DNA of 41,646 nt from a virus: positions 1 to 41,646 of the IMG/VR virus record IMGVR_UViG_3300044825_001141; one strand, written 5' to 3'. A model generated the notes under the pieces. The model did no database searches and was not told where the DNA came from. It saw only the letters and a list, made by a program, of their open reading frames with translations. The translations under genes and the position numbers were made by a program. Shown here in pieces: positions 1 to 6,031 of this stretch (its first letter is position 1; the number at the start of each line of letters is the position of its first letter).

Positions 1-9
1 TTCCGATCT
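1..9. other. Sequencing adapter remnant
   Basis: The first nine bases, TTCCGATCT, equal the 3' end of the standard Illumina TruSeq adapter. They do not match the sequence that precedes the same repeat at the other end of the window (which ends GCGACG just before 41521). They are therefore most likely not phage DNA and should be trimmed. Confidence 0.85.
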
Positions 10-135
10 TGGGCGATGCACGCAGGCGACGATGACCTGATCGACGCCATTTGCGACGCCCCGCGCGGCGAGCTCACGGAGCGCGTCTCCAAGGCGTTCG
101 CCACGTCCAATCCGGCGATCGTCACGGACTGGCTG
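10..135. repeat. Left copy of 126-bp terminal redundancy
   Basis: Bases 10-135 are identical to 41521-41646. The repeat lies inside a gene whose reading frame continues across the junction. Together with the adapter remnant this looks like assembly overlap of a circular or circularly permuted molecule rather than a functional packaging repeat. The length is close to a 127-base assembly k-mer (inference). Confidence 0.9.
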
Positions 136-234
136 ATGGCGCTGTTCCGCGCCCGCGCCGCCCGTGACATGAGGGCCCGCGTCGCTGACGCCATCGACTC
201 AGGGGAGAAGTCCGAATGCTTCTACGTCTACTGA
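10..234 (+). CDS. Hypothetical protein, 3' part of a gene crossing the contig ends
   Basis: This is the 3' portion of a gene that begins with GTG at 41383 and reads in frame through the terminal repeat, giving a 120-residue acidic protein when the ends are joined. No family is recognised. It directly follows the RecT gene, so it may belong to the same recombination operon. An ATG at 16 also begins an ORF here, but it is internal to the full gene. The gene ends with TGA at 232-234 and overlaps the next small gene by 19 bases. Confidence 0.8.
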   Translation, partial: WAMHAGDDDLIDAICDAPRGELTERVSKAFATSNPAIVTDWLMALFRARAARDMRARVADAIDSGEKSECFYVY

Positions 235-368
235 CGCGTCTTGCGCGCCCGCGCCTGCGCCTGCGCCGCGCGTGGCCGCGCAAGCCGATGGCAACCTGGC
301 GTGACGATGTGCTGCCGGCCCCGTCCCGCGACTGTGAGCGCCCGGCGTTCCGGGAGCGCGTTCTGTGA
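216..368 (+). CDS. Small basic hypothetical protein (50 aa)
   Basis: ATG at 216 is preceded by an excellent ribosome site (GGGGAG, 8 bases upstream) inside the end of the previous gene. The product is arginine- and leucine-rich in its first half (MLLRLLTRLARPRLRLRR), which could form a cationic amphipathic helix. It ends in GTGA, coupling it to the next ORF. No family is recognised. The support is the ribosome site and the overlaps, not homology. Confidence 0.55.
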   Translation: MLLRLLTRLARPRLRLRRAWPRKPMATWRDDVLPAPSRDCERPAFRERVL

Positions 369-532
369 GCGCGCCTCCGCTGCACTACGGGCCGACCGGA
401 AGCGCAAACCCGGACTATTTGCGCGCGTGTCGCGAGGATGAAGCCGACGAGGACGCGACGACGTTCACACTCCACCGCGGAGCGACCGACAATGAAATGG
501 ATTCCGCTGGAAACAGCCGCGAGGCGGCTTGA
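365..532 (+). CDS. Small acidic hypothetical protein (55 aa)
   Basis: GTG at 365 overlaps the previous TGA as GTGA and has GGGAG nine bases upstream. The product is acidic in the middle (REDEADEDATT) and has no recognised domain. Its last 41 bases overlap the next gene, so either the overlap is real or one of the two is over-called. Confidence 0.45.
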   Translation: MSAPPLHYGPTGSANPDYLRACREDEADEDATTFTLHRGATDNEMDSAGNSREAA

Positions 533-689
533 TATGGACCCGGATCATTTGCGCGTGCTGTGCGAAGGTCCGGACCTGGACTGCCATGGCGCCGTCTACG
601 GCAGTGATTACGTCGTGGCCGACTTGACCGTGGAGCGGCTGGAGAAGCGCAAGGCGAGACTCGCTGCGTCACCGAGAGAAAGTCTGTGA
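492..689 (+). CDS. Small helix-turn-helix-like protein (65 aa)
   Basis: Starts at ATG 492 with GGAG nine bases upstream; a longer start at 438 lacks a ribosome site. The N-terminus (MKWIPLETAARRLDMDPDHLR) resembles the short helix-turn-helix of excisionase/MerR-type DNA-binding proteins, in which an LETAARRL-type helix opens the domain. It is followed by a short strand-rich part and a basic C-terminal helix. A DNA-binding role is inferred from this pattern only. It ends in GTGA, coupled to the zinc-finger gene. Confidence 0.6.
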   Translation: MKWIPLETAARRLDMDPDHLRVLCEGPDLDCHGAVYGSDYVVADLTVERLEKRKARLAASPRESL

Positions 690-952
690 CCCTAAAACAA
701 GACATGAAGGTCTACTACGAGACTTTTCCGGAGTCGCTTAAGTGGTGCGACTGGTGCGGCAAGTCGTTTCGCACTCTTGCCGGACTGAGAAACCACTGCG
801 TGCGGATGCACGCCGCTGAGATGGACCGCGCACGCAACGAAGCCGCCAAACGGAAGTGCGGGCGGTGTAGAGGCACCGGCTGGCTTGAAGGCGACCCTAT
901 TCGCGGAATCAGCGATGAGCCGTGCGGGTGCGATGAGACATGGGAAGAATAG
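686..952 (+). CDS. C2H2 zinc-finger and CxxCxGxG protein
   Basis: GTG start in a GTGA overlap with the previous gene. Residues about 21-42 (CDWCGKSF to HCVRMH) have the spacing of a classical C2H2 finger (two Cys, Phe, Leu, two His), which is uncommon in bacterial viruses. A second cysteine group (CGRCRGTGW, then CGC) resembles half of a DnaJ-type zinc centre. This suggests a small nucleic-acid- or protein-binding adaptor. Function unknown; it is one of several zinc-binding small proteins in this early region. Confidence 0.75.
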   Translation: MTLKQDMKVYYETFPESLKWCDWCGKSFRTLAGLRNHCVRMHAAEMDRARNEAAKRKCGRCRGTGWLEGDPIRGISDEPCGCDETWEE

Positions 953-957
953 TCACC

Positions 958-1224
958 ATGAGTGAGCATCTTGACGAATCGGTAAACCGTGAAATAGACG
1001 ACTACATCGCCAAGTGTCGGGCGATGCAAAAGTCTCAAGTCGCGCCAGTTCCACGCTTTGCGCACGCTGTGTCCGCATTGGCAGACGAGCGAGACACACT
1101 GCTAGATAGAGTTGCGAGCCTTGAACAAGCAATCTGGGAAGCCTGCGACGCTTTCCGCTCGCTAGGTTGCGCAAGCGACGCTGAAAATCTGGAAGCAGCC
1201 ATTAGAGGATCTGCCGATGAGTAA
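958..1224 (+). CDS. Hypothetical coiled-coil protein (88 aa)
   Basis: The likely start is ATG 958, with GGAAGA upstream; an in-frame ATG at 940 overlaps the previous gene more deeply. The middle of the protein is a heptad-like helix (ADERDTLLDRVASLEQAIWE) typical of small phage early proteins that dimerise. No family is recognised. It overlaps the next gene by 8 bases. Confidence 0.7.
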   Translation: MSEHLDESVNREIDDYIAKCRAMQKSQVAPVPRFAHAVSALADERDTLLDRVASLEQAIWEACDAFRSLGCASDAENLEAAIRGSADE

Positions 1225-1585
1225 GGTAAAGCGGTACTACATCGGTCGCAATCGAGACCATGAAAAGGTCATGACTGAGATCACGGACAACGATAAGAGG
1301 TTTATCAAGATTCCAGATGATGAATGGGTCCGCGCGACCGACTACGATAATCTGGCATCCGCACGCGCCGAAATTTTCTCGTGGGTCATTGAAGGCGGCT
1401 GGACCGACATCGACAAACCCGAGTATTGGGTTGGTTCCTCCGCGTGGAGCGGGGACCACATGCGCGCGTTACGATTTGCCCGCCGGAAAGACGCCCAGCA
1501 AGCCGCCGACTTGATGCTGGCCGGCGTTAACGTGCGCATCTGTGAACACGGATGGGATATTCCGCCGAAAGTGTCGGGCGCATGA
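1217..1585 (+). CDS. Hypothetical protein (122 aa)
   Basis: ATG 1217 has AGAGGA upstream and overlaps the previous stop. The product is a mixed, tryptophan-containing soluble protein with no transmembrane segment and no recognised motif. It ends in an ATGA overlap with the next gene, so it is translated as part of the early block. Confidence 0.7.
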   Translation: MSKVKRYYIGRNRDHEKVMTEITDNDKRFIKIPDDEWVRATDYDNLASARAEIFSWVIEGGWTDIDKPEYWVGSSAWSGDHMRALRFARRKDAQQAADLMLAGVNVRICEHGWDIPPKVSGA

Positions 1586-1800
1586 CTCGCAAAGAACACT
1601 GGTTCTATCTCAAACATTGGTTTCGCGCGCAATGGTGCCGGGTCCGTGGGCATCGTCTTGAGACTGGGCACCATTTATCGGCATCTCTATTTTGCACTCG
1701 CTGCGGCCGAGTCCAGTTTTATTACCATTCGCAAGGGTTAATTGTTCCTGCAAGCGCGACAAAACAGAATCTCATTGATTTGGGGATAAAGAACCCATGA
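1582..1800 (+). CDS. Small zinc-ribbon-like protein (72 aa)
   Basis: Starts at ATG 1582 in an ATGA overlap. The N-terminus is rich in aromatic and basic residues (EHWFYLKHWFRAQWCR). A CTRCG knuckle follows in the middle, and together with upstream Cys and His residues (CRVRGH, GHH) it could bind one zinc. Family not recognised. It is coupled to a 39-codon ORF by another ATGA overlap. Confidence 0.65.
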   Translation: MTRKEHWFYLKHWFRAQWCRVRGHRLETGHHLSASLFCTRCGRVQFYYHSQGLIVPASATKQNLIDLGIKNP

Positions 1801-1916
1801 ATACCACGATGGGCCTAGCGCAGCCTGCCCGCGAAGCCCCACGAAAGCACAGGCCAGCGGCGGCAGGCATTGCCGCTGGATGCGCAACTGATTCGTCGGC
1901 AGAGCGTCAGGGGTAA
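1797..1916 (+). CDS. Short coupled ORF before the methyltransferase (39 aa)
   Basis: ATG 1797 overlaps the previous stop (ATGA), and its TAA overlaps the methyltransferase start as TAATG, so the frame exactly bridges the two genes. The product is Ala/Arg-rich with no recognised domain. The bridging, rather than homology, is the evidence. It may serve mainly to carry ribosomes to the methyltransferase, whose ribosome site (AGGGG) lies in its last codons. Confidence 0.5.
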   Translation: MNTTMGLAQPAREAPRKHRPAAAGIAAGCATDSSAERQG

Positions 1917-2764
1917 TGCGTGTCCTCGACCTATTCAGCGGGATCGGCGGATTCAGCCTCGGCCTTGAGCGAGCCGGGATGCGAACCGTGCAGTTCGTCG
2001 AGATCGACCCGTTCTGCCGCGCCGTCCTCGCGAAGCACTGGCCCGACGTGCCCTGCCACGACGACATTCGGACCTTTCACGCTTCCGCTGGATTTGCCGA
2101 TGTCATCTGCGGAGGGTTCCCCTGCCAGGACATCAGCACCGCGGGTAAAGGGCTCGGCCTTGCGGGCGAGCGCAGCGGCCTATGGCGCGAGTACGCGCGA
2201 CTCATTGGCGAAGTTCAACCGCGGTTCGTACTCGTGGAGAACGTCGCAGCATTGCTTAGTCGAGGGCTTGGCGAGGTTCTCGGAGACTTGGCCTCGCTCG
2301 GGTATGACGCGGACTGGCACTGCATACCAGCTTCCGCCGTTGGTGCCCCTCACCGCAGGGACCGAGTGTGGATCGTGGCCTACGCCTCGTGCGAACCAGG
2401 CAATGGCAGCGAGGATGACGCCCCGAGCGGCGTGGGACACGAAGCGGTATCCGAACTTAGAAACGGTGGTGGCCCGCAGGCTTTGGCCGACGCCGACCGC
2501 CAACGACTGGAAAGGCAGCGGCCCGACCGTGATCCGGAAGGATGGGAAAGACCGATCGTGGGACCGGCTGGACTATGCGACGGAGCAAGTTACCAACCCG
2601 GATGGTGGGCATCTGAACCCAGCGTGGGTCGAGTGGCTGATGGGGTTCCCAATCGGGTGGACAGACTGCGAGCCCTCGGCAACGCCGTTGTCCCAGCCAT
2701 CCCCTATCTGCTCGGATGTAGCGTGATGCGTCGCACTGATGGCTCCTCCGAGGGTCGCACATGA
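1916..2764 (+). CDS. DNA (cytosine-5) methyltransferase
   Basis: A C5 cytosine methyltransferase of 282 residues that transfers methyl groups from S-adenosylmethionine to cytosine in DNA, probably shielding the phage genome from host restriction. Visible motifs are motif I (DLFSGIGGFSLGLERAG, residues 5-21), motif IV with the catalytic Cys70 (GGFPCQDIS), motif VI ENV at 108-110, motif VIII (HRRDRVW, 146-152) and motif X (GNAVVP, 255-260). The target-recognition segment between motifs VIII and X is short, about 85 residues, which is typical of compact phage enzymes. No partner endonuclease is present, so it is an orphan enzyme. A second frame across the same DNA also looks family-like (see 2100-2726). 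Confidence 0.95.
   Translation: MRVLDLFSGIGGFSLGLERAGMRTVQFVEIDPFCRAVLAKHWPDVPCHDDIRTFHASAGFADVICGGFPCQDISTAGKGLGLAGERSGLWREYARLIGEVQPRFVLVENVAALLSRGLGEVLGDLASLGYDADWHCIPASAVGAPHRRDRVWIVAYASCEPGNGSEDDAPSGVGHEAVSELRNGGGPQALADADRQRLERQRPDRDPEGWERPIVGPAGLCDGASYQPGWWASEPSVGRVADGVPNRVDRLRALGNAVVPAIPYLLGCSVMRRTDGSSEGRT
2100..2726 (+). CDS. Candidate overlapping gene in a second frame of the methyltransferase
   Basis: This frame is open from GTG 1920 and has an ATG at 2100, giving 208 residues. Its sequence is not random: it contains SWRTSQHCL, RFSETWPRSGM, two SWPTP/LWPTPTAND blocks, and LNPAWVEWLMGFPIGWTD. As I remember it, these are hallmarks of a widespread phage protein family often annotated as a methylase or hypothetical protein. 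The same bases encode the normal methyltransferase C-terminus, including motif X, in the other frame. No clear ribosome site precedes 2100. It could be a true dual-coding gene or a conserved shadow frame. Confidence 0.45.
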   Translation: MSSAEGSPARTSAPRVKGSALRASAAAYGASTRDSLAKFNRGSYSWRTSQHCLVEGLARFSETWPRSGMTRTGTAYQLPPLVPLTAGTECGSWPTPRANQAMAARMTPRAAWDTKRYPNLETVVARRLWPTPTANDWKGSGPTVIRKDGKDRSWDRLDYATEQVTNPDGGHLNPAWVEWLMGFPIGWTDCEPSATPLSQPSPICSDVA

Positions 2765-3012
2765 GCCGCGAAGTACCATTCGACGAGAATGCGTACTGCG
2801 ACCTGTGCAACACAAAAGGCGCGTACGACTTCATGGGCGACCAGTTGTGTGAGGCGTGCGGCACGGCTGCACTGGAACCGTGGGAAGTGACGTGCGCCCG
2901 ATGCGGGAAGGTCGGCACATCGGCGACGTTTGAGGTTGAGGAAGGCGACGAGTGGGAGTGCCCGGAGTGTTGGGAACGGTGCGAGGCGCAGGAGCGCGCA
3001 CGAACCCCTTGA
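2761..3012 (+). CDS. Double zinc-ribbon protein (83 aa)
   Basis: ATG 2761 overlaps the methyltransferase stop as ATGA. The product contains four CxxC pairs (CDLC, CEAC, CARC, CPEC), enough for two zinc ribbons, in an otherwise very acidic chain. Such small rubredoxin-like phage proteins often bind nucleic acid or host enzymes, but the function here is unknown. It is the last gene before an internal promoter. Confidence 0.75.
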   Translation: MSREVPFDENAYCDLCNTKGAYDFMGDQLCEACGTAALEPWEVTCARCGKVGTSATFEVEEGDEWECPECWERCEAQERARTP

Positions 3013-3037
3013 CGTCTTACGTGTAAGAGACTACAGT
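3009..3037 (+). promoter_or_regulatory. Promoter with palindromic operator in the spacer
   Basis: A sigma70-type -35 box (TTGACG, 3009-3014) and -10 box (TACAGT, 3032-3037) are separated by 17 bases. The spacer contains the inverted repeat TCTTAC-GT-GTAAGA at 3015-3028. A regulator bound there would block polymerase. The next gene encodes a small ribbon-helix-helix-like protein, suggesting autoregulation (inference). Confidence 0.6.
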
Positions 3038-3043
3038 CACCCC

Positions 3044-3217
3044 ATGACGCACAAGAACAACGCCAAGTACCAGGCCGAGTACCGCGCTCGCTTGAAGGCG
3101 CGCGGACTCGTTCAAGTGATCGTGTGGGTGCCGAAGTCTGCCGTGAGCCGACTCAAGGCGTACGTCGCCAAGCTAGTGCGAGGCGCAGATAGCGCCGGAG
3201 GTGGTCGCGATGAGTGA
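3044..3217 (+). CDS. Small ribbon-helix-helix-like DNA-binding protein (57 aa)
   Basis: ATG 3044 is 7 bases after the -10 box, so the transcript has almost no leader. The product is basic, and its core (YRARLKARGLVQVIVWVPK) resembles the MazE-like/DUF3018 small DNA-binding proteins: a basic helix, then one beta strand (VQVIVWVP), then a helix. Such proteins dimerise through the strand and bind palindromes. It is probably the repressor of its own promoter and of the following early genes. The next gene starts inside it. Confidence 0.65.
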   Translation: MTHKNNAKYQAEYRARLKARGLVQVIVWVPKSAVSRLKAYVAKLVRGADSAGGGRDE

Positions 3218-3500
3218 GGAATTCTGGAAGGACCGCGCGGGCTCGTATCGCGCTCGCGCGGTCGAGGCCGAGGCAGGTATCAGCACGCTCGCTGTCGAGA
3301 TCAACGCCCTCCGCGCCCGGCTGGCGGAGGCGGAACGGCTGCTGTACGCCGCTGCCCGCCGCGTGCCGCCCGCGTTCCTGTCGTGCGACGAACTGACGGC
3401 GGATGGCGACCTGCGGTATTGGCACGACGAGTACACGGCGTTCCGGATTGCGGGACGCTCTGACAATGGATCTGCGCCTCAGGGAGACGGCAATGCTTAA
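3210..3500 (+). CDS. Hypothetical coiled-coil protein (96 aa)
   Basis: ATG 3210 has a near-perfect ribosome site (GGAGG, 8 bases upstream) and overlaps the previous gene by 8 bases. Residues about 10-45 form a long Ala/Glu/Leu-rich helix predicted as coiled coil (EINALRARLAEAERLL), followed by a short aromatic C-terminal part. No family is recognised. Such proteins are common fillers in phage early regions. Confidence 0.7.
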   Translation: MSEEFWKDRAGSYRARAVEAEAGISTLAVEINALRARLAEAERLLYAAARRVPPAFLSCDELTADGDLRYWHDEYTAFRIAGRSDNGSAPQGDGNA

Positions 3501-4323
3501 CGGGCTCGACTTGGCTGGCATCAAGAAGCTGCACGCGGAATACGCCGAGCACGCGTACAAGAGCGATGCGGACCCAGACTGGGCGGACATGGCGCACGAA
3601 CATCGGGGCGAACTGCTGCTTGAAGTCGAGCGGCTGCGGGCCGAGGTCGCGGATGCTCGCGAGGTGCAGATGATCGCCGTGCGGCAGCGCGACAGGGCTA
3701 ACGATTCGTTCGTGTGGTTCGGCGGTCTCGACGACAAGGAACGCGTCGAGAAGGACGAGAACCACCGCCTGCGCGCGGCGCTGGATTCCGTCGTGAAGCA
3801 CTGGCGCGAGTTCGGGCCAGAGCACGGCTTCGACGAGACGCTAGAACGCGCCGCCCTCGCCGGAGGCGCGGAGGCGAAGCCGGACGCGAACATGGAGGCG
3901 CGCATAGACGCGGGCCTCGCGGAACTGCGTCGTAAGATCGACGCGGGCGACATTGAATGGCCGAGAGCCACCGAGCCTGCGTCAGAACCTCTCGCAATGG
4001 ATCGCGACGCGCAGATTCGGTGCTTCCGTGACTTGGAATTCGGGCCGCTCGACGTGGCGCTTGCGCAAGCGATGGAAGCCGCGCGTCAGGCGGCAATGCA
4101 TCGCGGCTTGGCCGATACCGCCGGAAAGCTCCAGTGGCTTAACGGTATCGCAGCGTGCGAGAAGGTCGAGCTATCGAACCGATGGAAAGAGGTCAGACCC
4201 TCGGATCAGCCCGACGATGGCCCGTCCTGTAGCTGCGGCAACCCGAACGCGCCGGGCATGTATCACCGCAAAGGTCGCGCGTGCTTCGCGCGGCCCTCGG
4301 ATCAAACGGAGGCGCGTCGATGA
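3493..4323 (+). CDS. Hypothetical helical protein with C-terminal Cys motif (276 aa)
   Basis: The start was chosen at ATG 3493 because AGGGAG lies just upstream and it overlaps the previous gene by only 8 bases; ATG 3466 is the alternative. The first 120 residues are mostly charged helix (ELLLEVERLRAEVADAREV) suggesting coiled coil. The C-terminal 45 residues contain CSCGNPNAPGMYH and a further Cys, a possible zinc site. It is the largest protein of the early block apart from the methyltransferase. Family unknown. Confidence 0.7.
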   Translation: MLNGLDLAGIKKLHAEYAEHAYKSDADPDWADMAHEHRGELLLEVERLRAEVADAREVQMIAVRQRDRANDSFVWFGGLDDKERVEKDENHRLRAALDSVVKHWREFGPEHGFDETLERAALAGGAEAKPDANMEARIDAGLAELRRKIDAGDIEWPRATEPASEPLAMDRDAQIRCFRDLEFGPLDVALAQAMEAARQAAMHRGLADTAGKLQWLNGIAACEKVELSNRWKEVRPSDQPDDGPSCSCGNPNAPGMYHRKGRACFARPSDQTEARR

Positions 4324-4535
4324 ATCTGCACCCCTGCCCGTTCTGTGGCGGCACGCCCGAGTGTCGCCGCGTAGGCAACGACCGCACGCGCCTGCGTTCG
4401 ATCATCGTTCGATGCCCGACGTGCCGCGTTGAGCGTACCGACTCAGGAATCCGCACCGGCTTCGACTGGTTGGAAGGCGTCGCGGAGAAGAACTGGAATC
4501 AGCGACCAGTTCCCATGAAGAGTGCGCCTCTGTGA
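4320..4535 (+). CDS. Lar-like restriction-alleviation zinc-ribbon protein
   Basis: ATG 4320 overlaps the previous stop as ATGA. The 71-residue product has the Lar family layout: N-terminal LHPCPFCGG, a second pair CPTC in the middle, and the closing helix AEKNWNQRP. Lar of the Rac prophage relieves type I restriction, so an anti-restriction role beside the methyltransferase is plausible. Many phage homologues have never been tested, so the activity is inferred from family resemblance. Confidence 0.8.
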   Translation: MNLHPCPFCGGTPECRRVGNDRTRLRSIIVRCPTCRVERTDSGIRTGFDWLEGVAEKNWNQRPVPMKSAPL

Positions 4536-4771
4536 AAAAGCGAACACCGGTCGAGCGGCTGCTTTCGGCAATGGACGCCTGCGCGGTCGCGCGCGCGGAG
4601 GCACTGTGGACGAACGGCTACCGAGCCGGTCGGCCTGACAAAGAGGCCGAGTTGCACGGCAAGGAAATGCGGCAGTGGGAGACCGTGCGACAGGTCGAGG
4701 GGCGTTTCCGCCGTGTCTGTAACGAAGTGCTGCGCGAGGCGCGGAAGCCGCAACGTGCGCGCAAGTCATAA
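4532..4771 (+). CDS. Hypothetical basic helical protein (79 aa)
   Basis: GTG 4532 overlaps the previous TGA as GTGA. The product is highly charged and apparently all-helical, with a basic C-terminus (REARKPQRARKS). No cysteine motif, membrane segment or known family is visible. It is placed in the early block by its overlaps and by codon use like its neighbours. Confidence 0.65.
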   Translation: MKKRTPVERLLSAMDACAVARAEALWTNGYRAGRPDKEAELHGKEMRQWETVRQVEGRFRRVCNEVLREARKPQRARKS

Positions 4772-4774
4772 CTC

Positions 4775-5026
4775 ATGACCGCCTCACCCGAAACACCGCA
4801 CCAGACCGCCAACCGCCTCGCGCGGGAGAACAAGGCTATGCGCCGGATGCTGGCCGCGCTGGTGAAAGAGATTGAGGGTCGCGGGATCAGGCTGCGCAAC
4901 GACGCGCCGTTTCAGGAGGCGAGGAACTTCCTGTGGGGGAGCGACGTGTTCCACACCCGCACGACGATGAACAACCCGGTCGCGCCTGAACTGCGAGGCG
5001 CTGACAGCGCAGGAGAGCAACAGTGA
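4775..5026 (+). CDS. Hypothetical protein (83 aa)
   Basis: ATG 4775 lies three bases after the previous stop. The N-terminal half is a basic helix (RLARENKAMRRMLAALVKEIE) with coiled-coil character; the C-terminal half is polar and probably flexible. No recognised family. It is joined to the next gene by a GTGA overlap. Confidence 0.65.
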   Translation: MTASPETPHQTANRLARENKAMRRMLAALVKEIEGRGIRLRNDAPFQEARNFLWGSDVFHTRTTMNNPVAPELRGADSAGEQQ

Positions 5027-5268
5027 TCGTCGAGATTGCCCACCACAACAGCGCATCCAAGGTGCTGTGCATCTACTCACGTGCGCCAGGGCCGCAGGAA
5101 GTGCTCGCGAGTGTTTGTATCCCGGACACGGGCGACGCGCAGGAGCTGATCGCAGCAGCGCGCACGCTGTACGAGGAAGGCGTCCGCGAGGGGCGGCGAC
5201 AGGTCACCTACGCGGTGCGGCAGGCGCTGTGCCCGGCTGACCAGACAAACGAACGTCAGGTGCCGTGA
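5023..5268 (+). CDS. Hypothetical protein (81 aa)
   Basis: GTG 5023 is in a GTGA overlap. The product begins with a short beta-rich part (IVEIAHHN, KVLCIYS) and continues with a helix (AQELIAAARTLYEEGVREG), giving an alpha/beta appearance. Family not recognised. Its TGA shares a base with the next tiny ORF (TGATG). Confidence 0.65.
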   Translation: MIVEIAHHNSASKVLCIYSRAPGPQEVLASVCIPDTGDAQELIAAARTLYEEGVREGRRQVTYAVRQALCPADQTNERQVP

Positions 5269-5309
5269 TGGATATACAGAAAGCATCTGTAGGGAAGGCT
5301 GATGCTTAA
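5268..5309 (+). CDS. Candidate 13-codon minigene
   Basis: ATG 5268 overlaps the preceding stop as TGATG and reads MDIQKASVGKADA. Its TAA falls just inside the start of the next gene. The same bases include the ribosome site of that gene (GGGAAGG), so this may be a coupling device rather than a functional peptide. Low confidence. Confidence 0.25.
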   Translation: MDIQKASVGKADA

Positions 5310-5529
5310 GTACGTCGTCGGCACCGGTGTCGTGCAGTACGCGACGGAGACGTGGACGCAGGCGATGCGCCGTCACGAGCGCATGGTCGCGCACAACGAG
5401 GCTGTCGATCGCGAGCTAGCGCGGTGGCGCAACCCTCCTACGTGCGAGGGCTGCGGCTACCCGGCCGGCTGGCACACACCGAAGTGCAGACTCGCTCACC
5501 CGACTGACCCGCCTCCGCCTACCGCTTGA
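5302..5529 (+). CDS. Hypothetical protein with CEGCGY knuckle (75 aa)
   Basis: ATG 5302 with GGGAAGG upstream. The C-terminal third carries CEGCGYPAGWHTPKC, with Cys/His spacing suitable for one zinc ion. It is the last gene of the plus-strand early block and is convergent with the late operon: its final 11 bases overlap the end of the holin gene on the other strand. No terminator hairpin is visible at this junction. Confidence 0.7.
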   Translation: MLKYVVGTGVVQYATETWTQAMRRHERMVAHNEAVDRELARWRNPPTCEGCGYPAGWHTPKCRLAHPTDPPPPTA

Positions 5530-6031
5530 TCGCCGCCGACAACGCCTCAGTCTTGTCTTTGCTGCCGGCGCTGGACCCGAAGTAGTAGTTCATGATCGCG
5601 CCCCATGCGCTGCCGAGGGCGCCGAGCATGACCAACAGCGCCTCGCGGCCCTGCTCCGGCACCGGCTGCGTCAGCATGAACGCGAGCACGCCGAAAAATC
5701 CGAGTGTGACCAGCAGCGCCATGATTTTCGGCGTGTGATCGCGGACAGCGATTTCACGCTGCCTGGCGCTGTTGCGGTCCTCGTTAGACAGCCGTTCACG
5801 GTCGATGCCGAGTTCTTCGATGCGTTTCTGGAATTCGATCTCCGCGATGCGAACCTTGGCGAGCGTGTCGGGGTCGCCGGACAGCACGGCCTTCTCGACG
5901 GCCTTCTCATCACCGCCTACGAGTCCCGCAAGGATCTTGCCCGCAAGCGCGCCGAACGGTCCGCCGAACGCGGCGCCGATGGTGGGCGCGATTGCGCTGA
6001 TGACGTCTTTTGCCTTGTCGCCGAGGTTCAT
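5519..6031 (-). CDS. Holin of the three-transmembrane type (170 aa)
   Basis: Last gene of the late operon; ATG 6031 overlaps the lysozyme stop as ATGA. The N-terminus is Gly/Ala-rich and hydrophobic (residues about 10-40), a charged helical middle follows, and two clear membrane segments lie near the C-terminus (MALLVTLGFFGVLAFML and ALLVMLGALGSAWGAIMNYY). The protein ends in a GSSAGSKDKTE tail. This layout matches gene-transfer-agent type 3TM holins, which permeabilise the inner membrane to release the lysozyme. The family is recognised by architecture and the tail motif. Confidence 0.75.
   Translation of the reverse strand: MNLGDKAKDVISAIAPTIGAAFGGPFGALAGKILAGLVGGDEKAVEKAVLSGDPDTLAKVRIAEIEFQKRIEELGIDRERLSNEDRNSARQREIAVRDHTPKIMALLVTLGFFGVLAFMLTQPVPEQGREALLVMLGALGSAWGAIMNYYFGSSAGSKDKTEALSAAIKR

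Noticed and set aside
10-135. Reading the 126-bp end repeat as true packaging terminal repeats
   Set aside because: The repeat lies within a gene that is intact only when the ends are joined, adapter sequence abuts it, and its length is close to a common assembly k-mer. An assembly overlap is more likely, though read coverage could overturn this.
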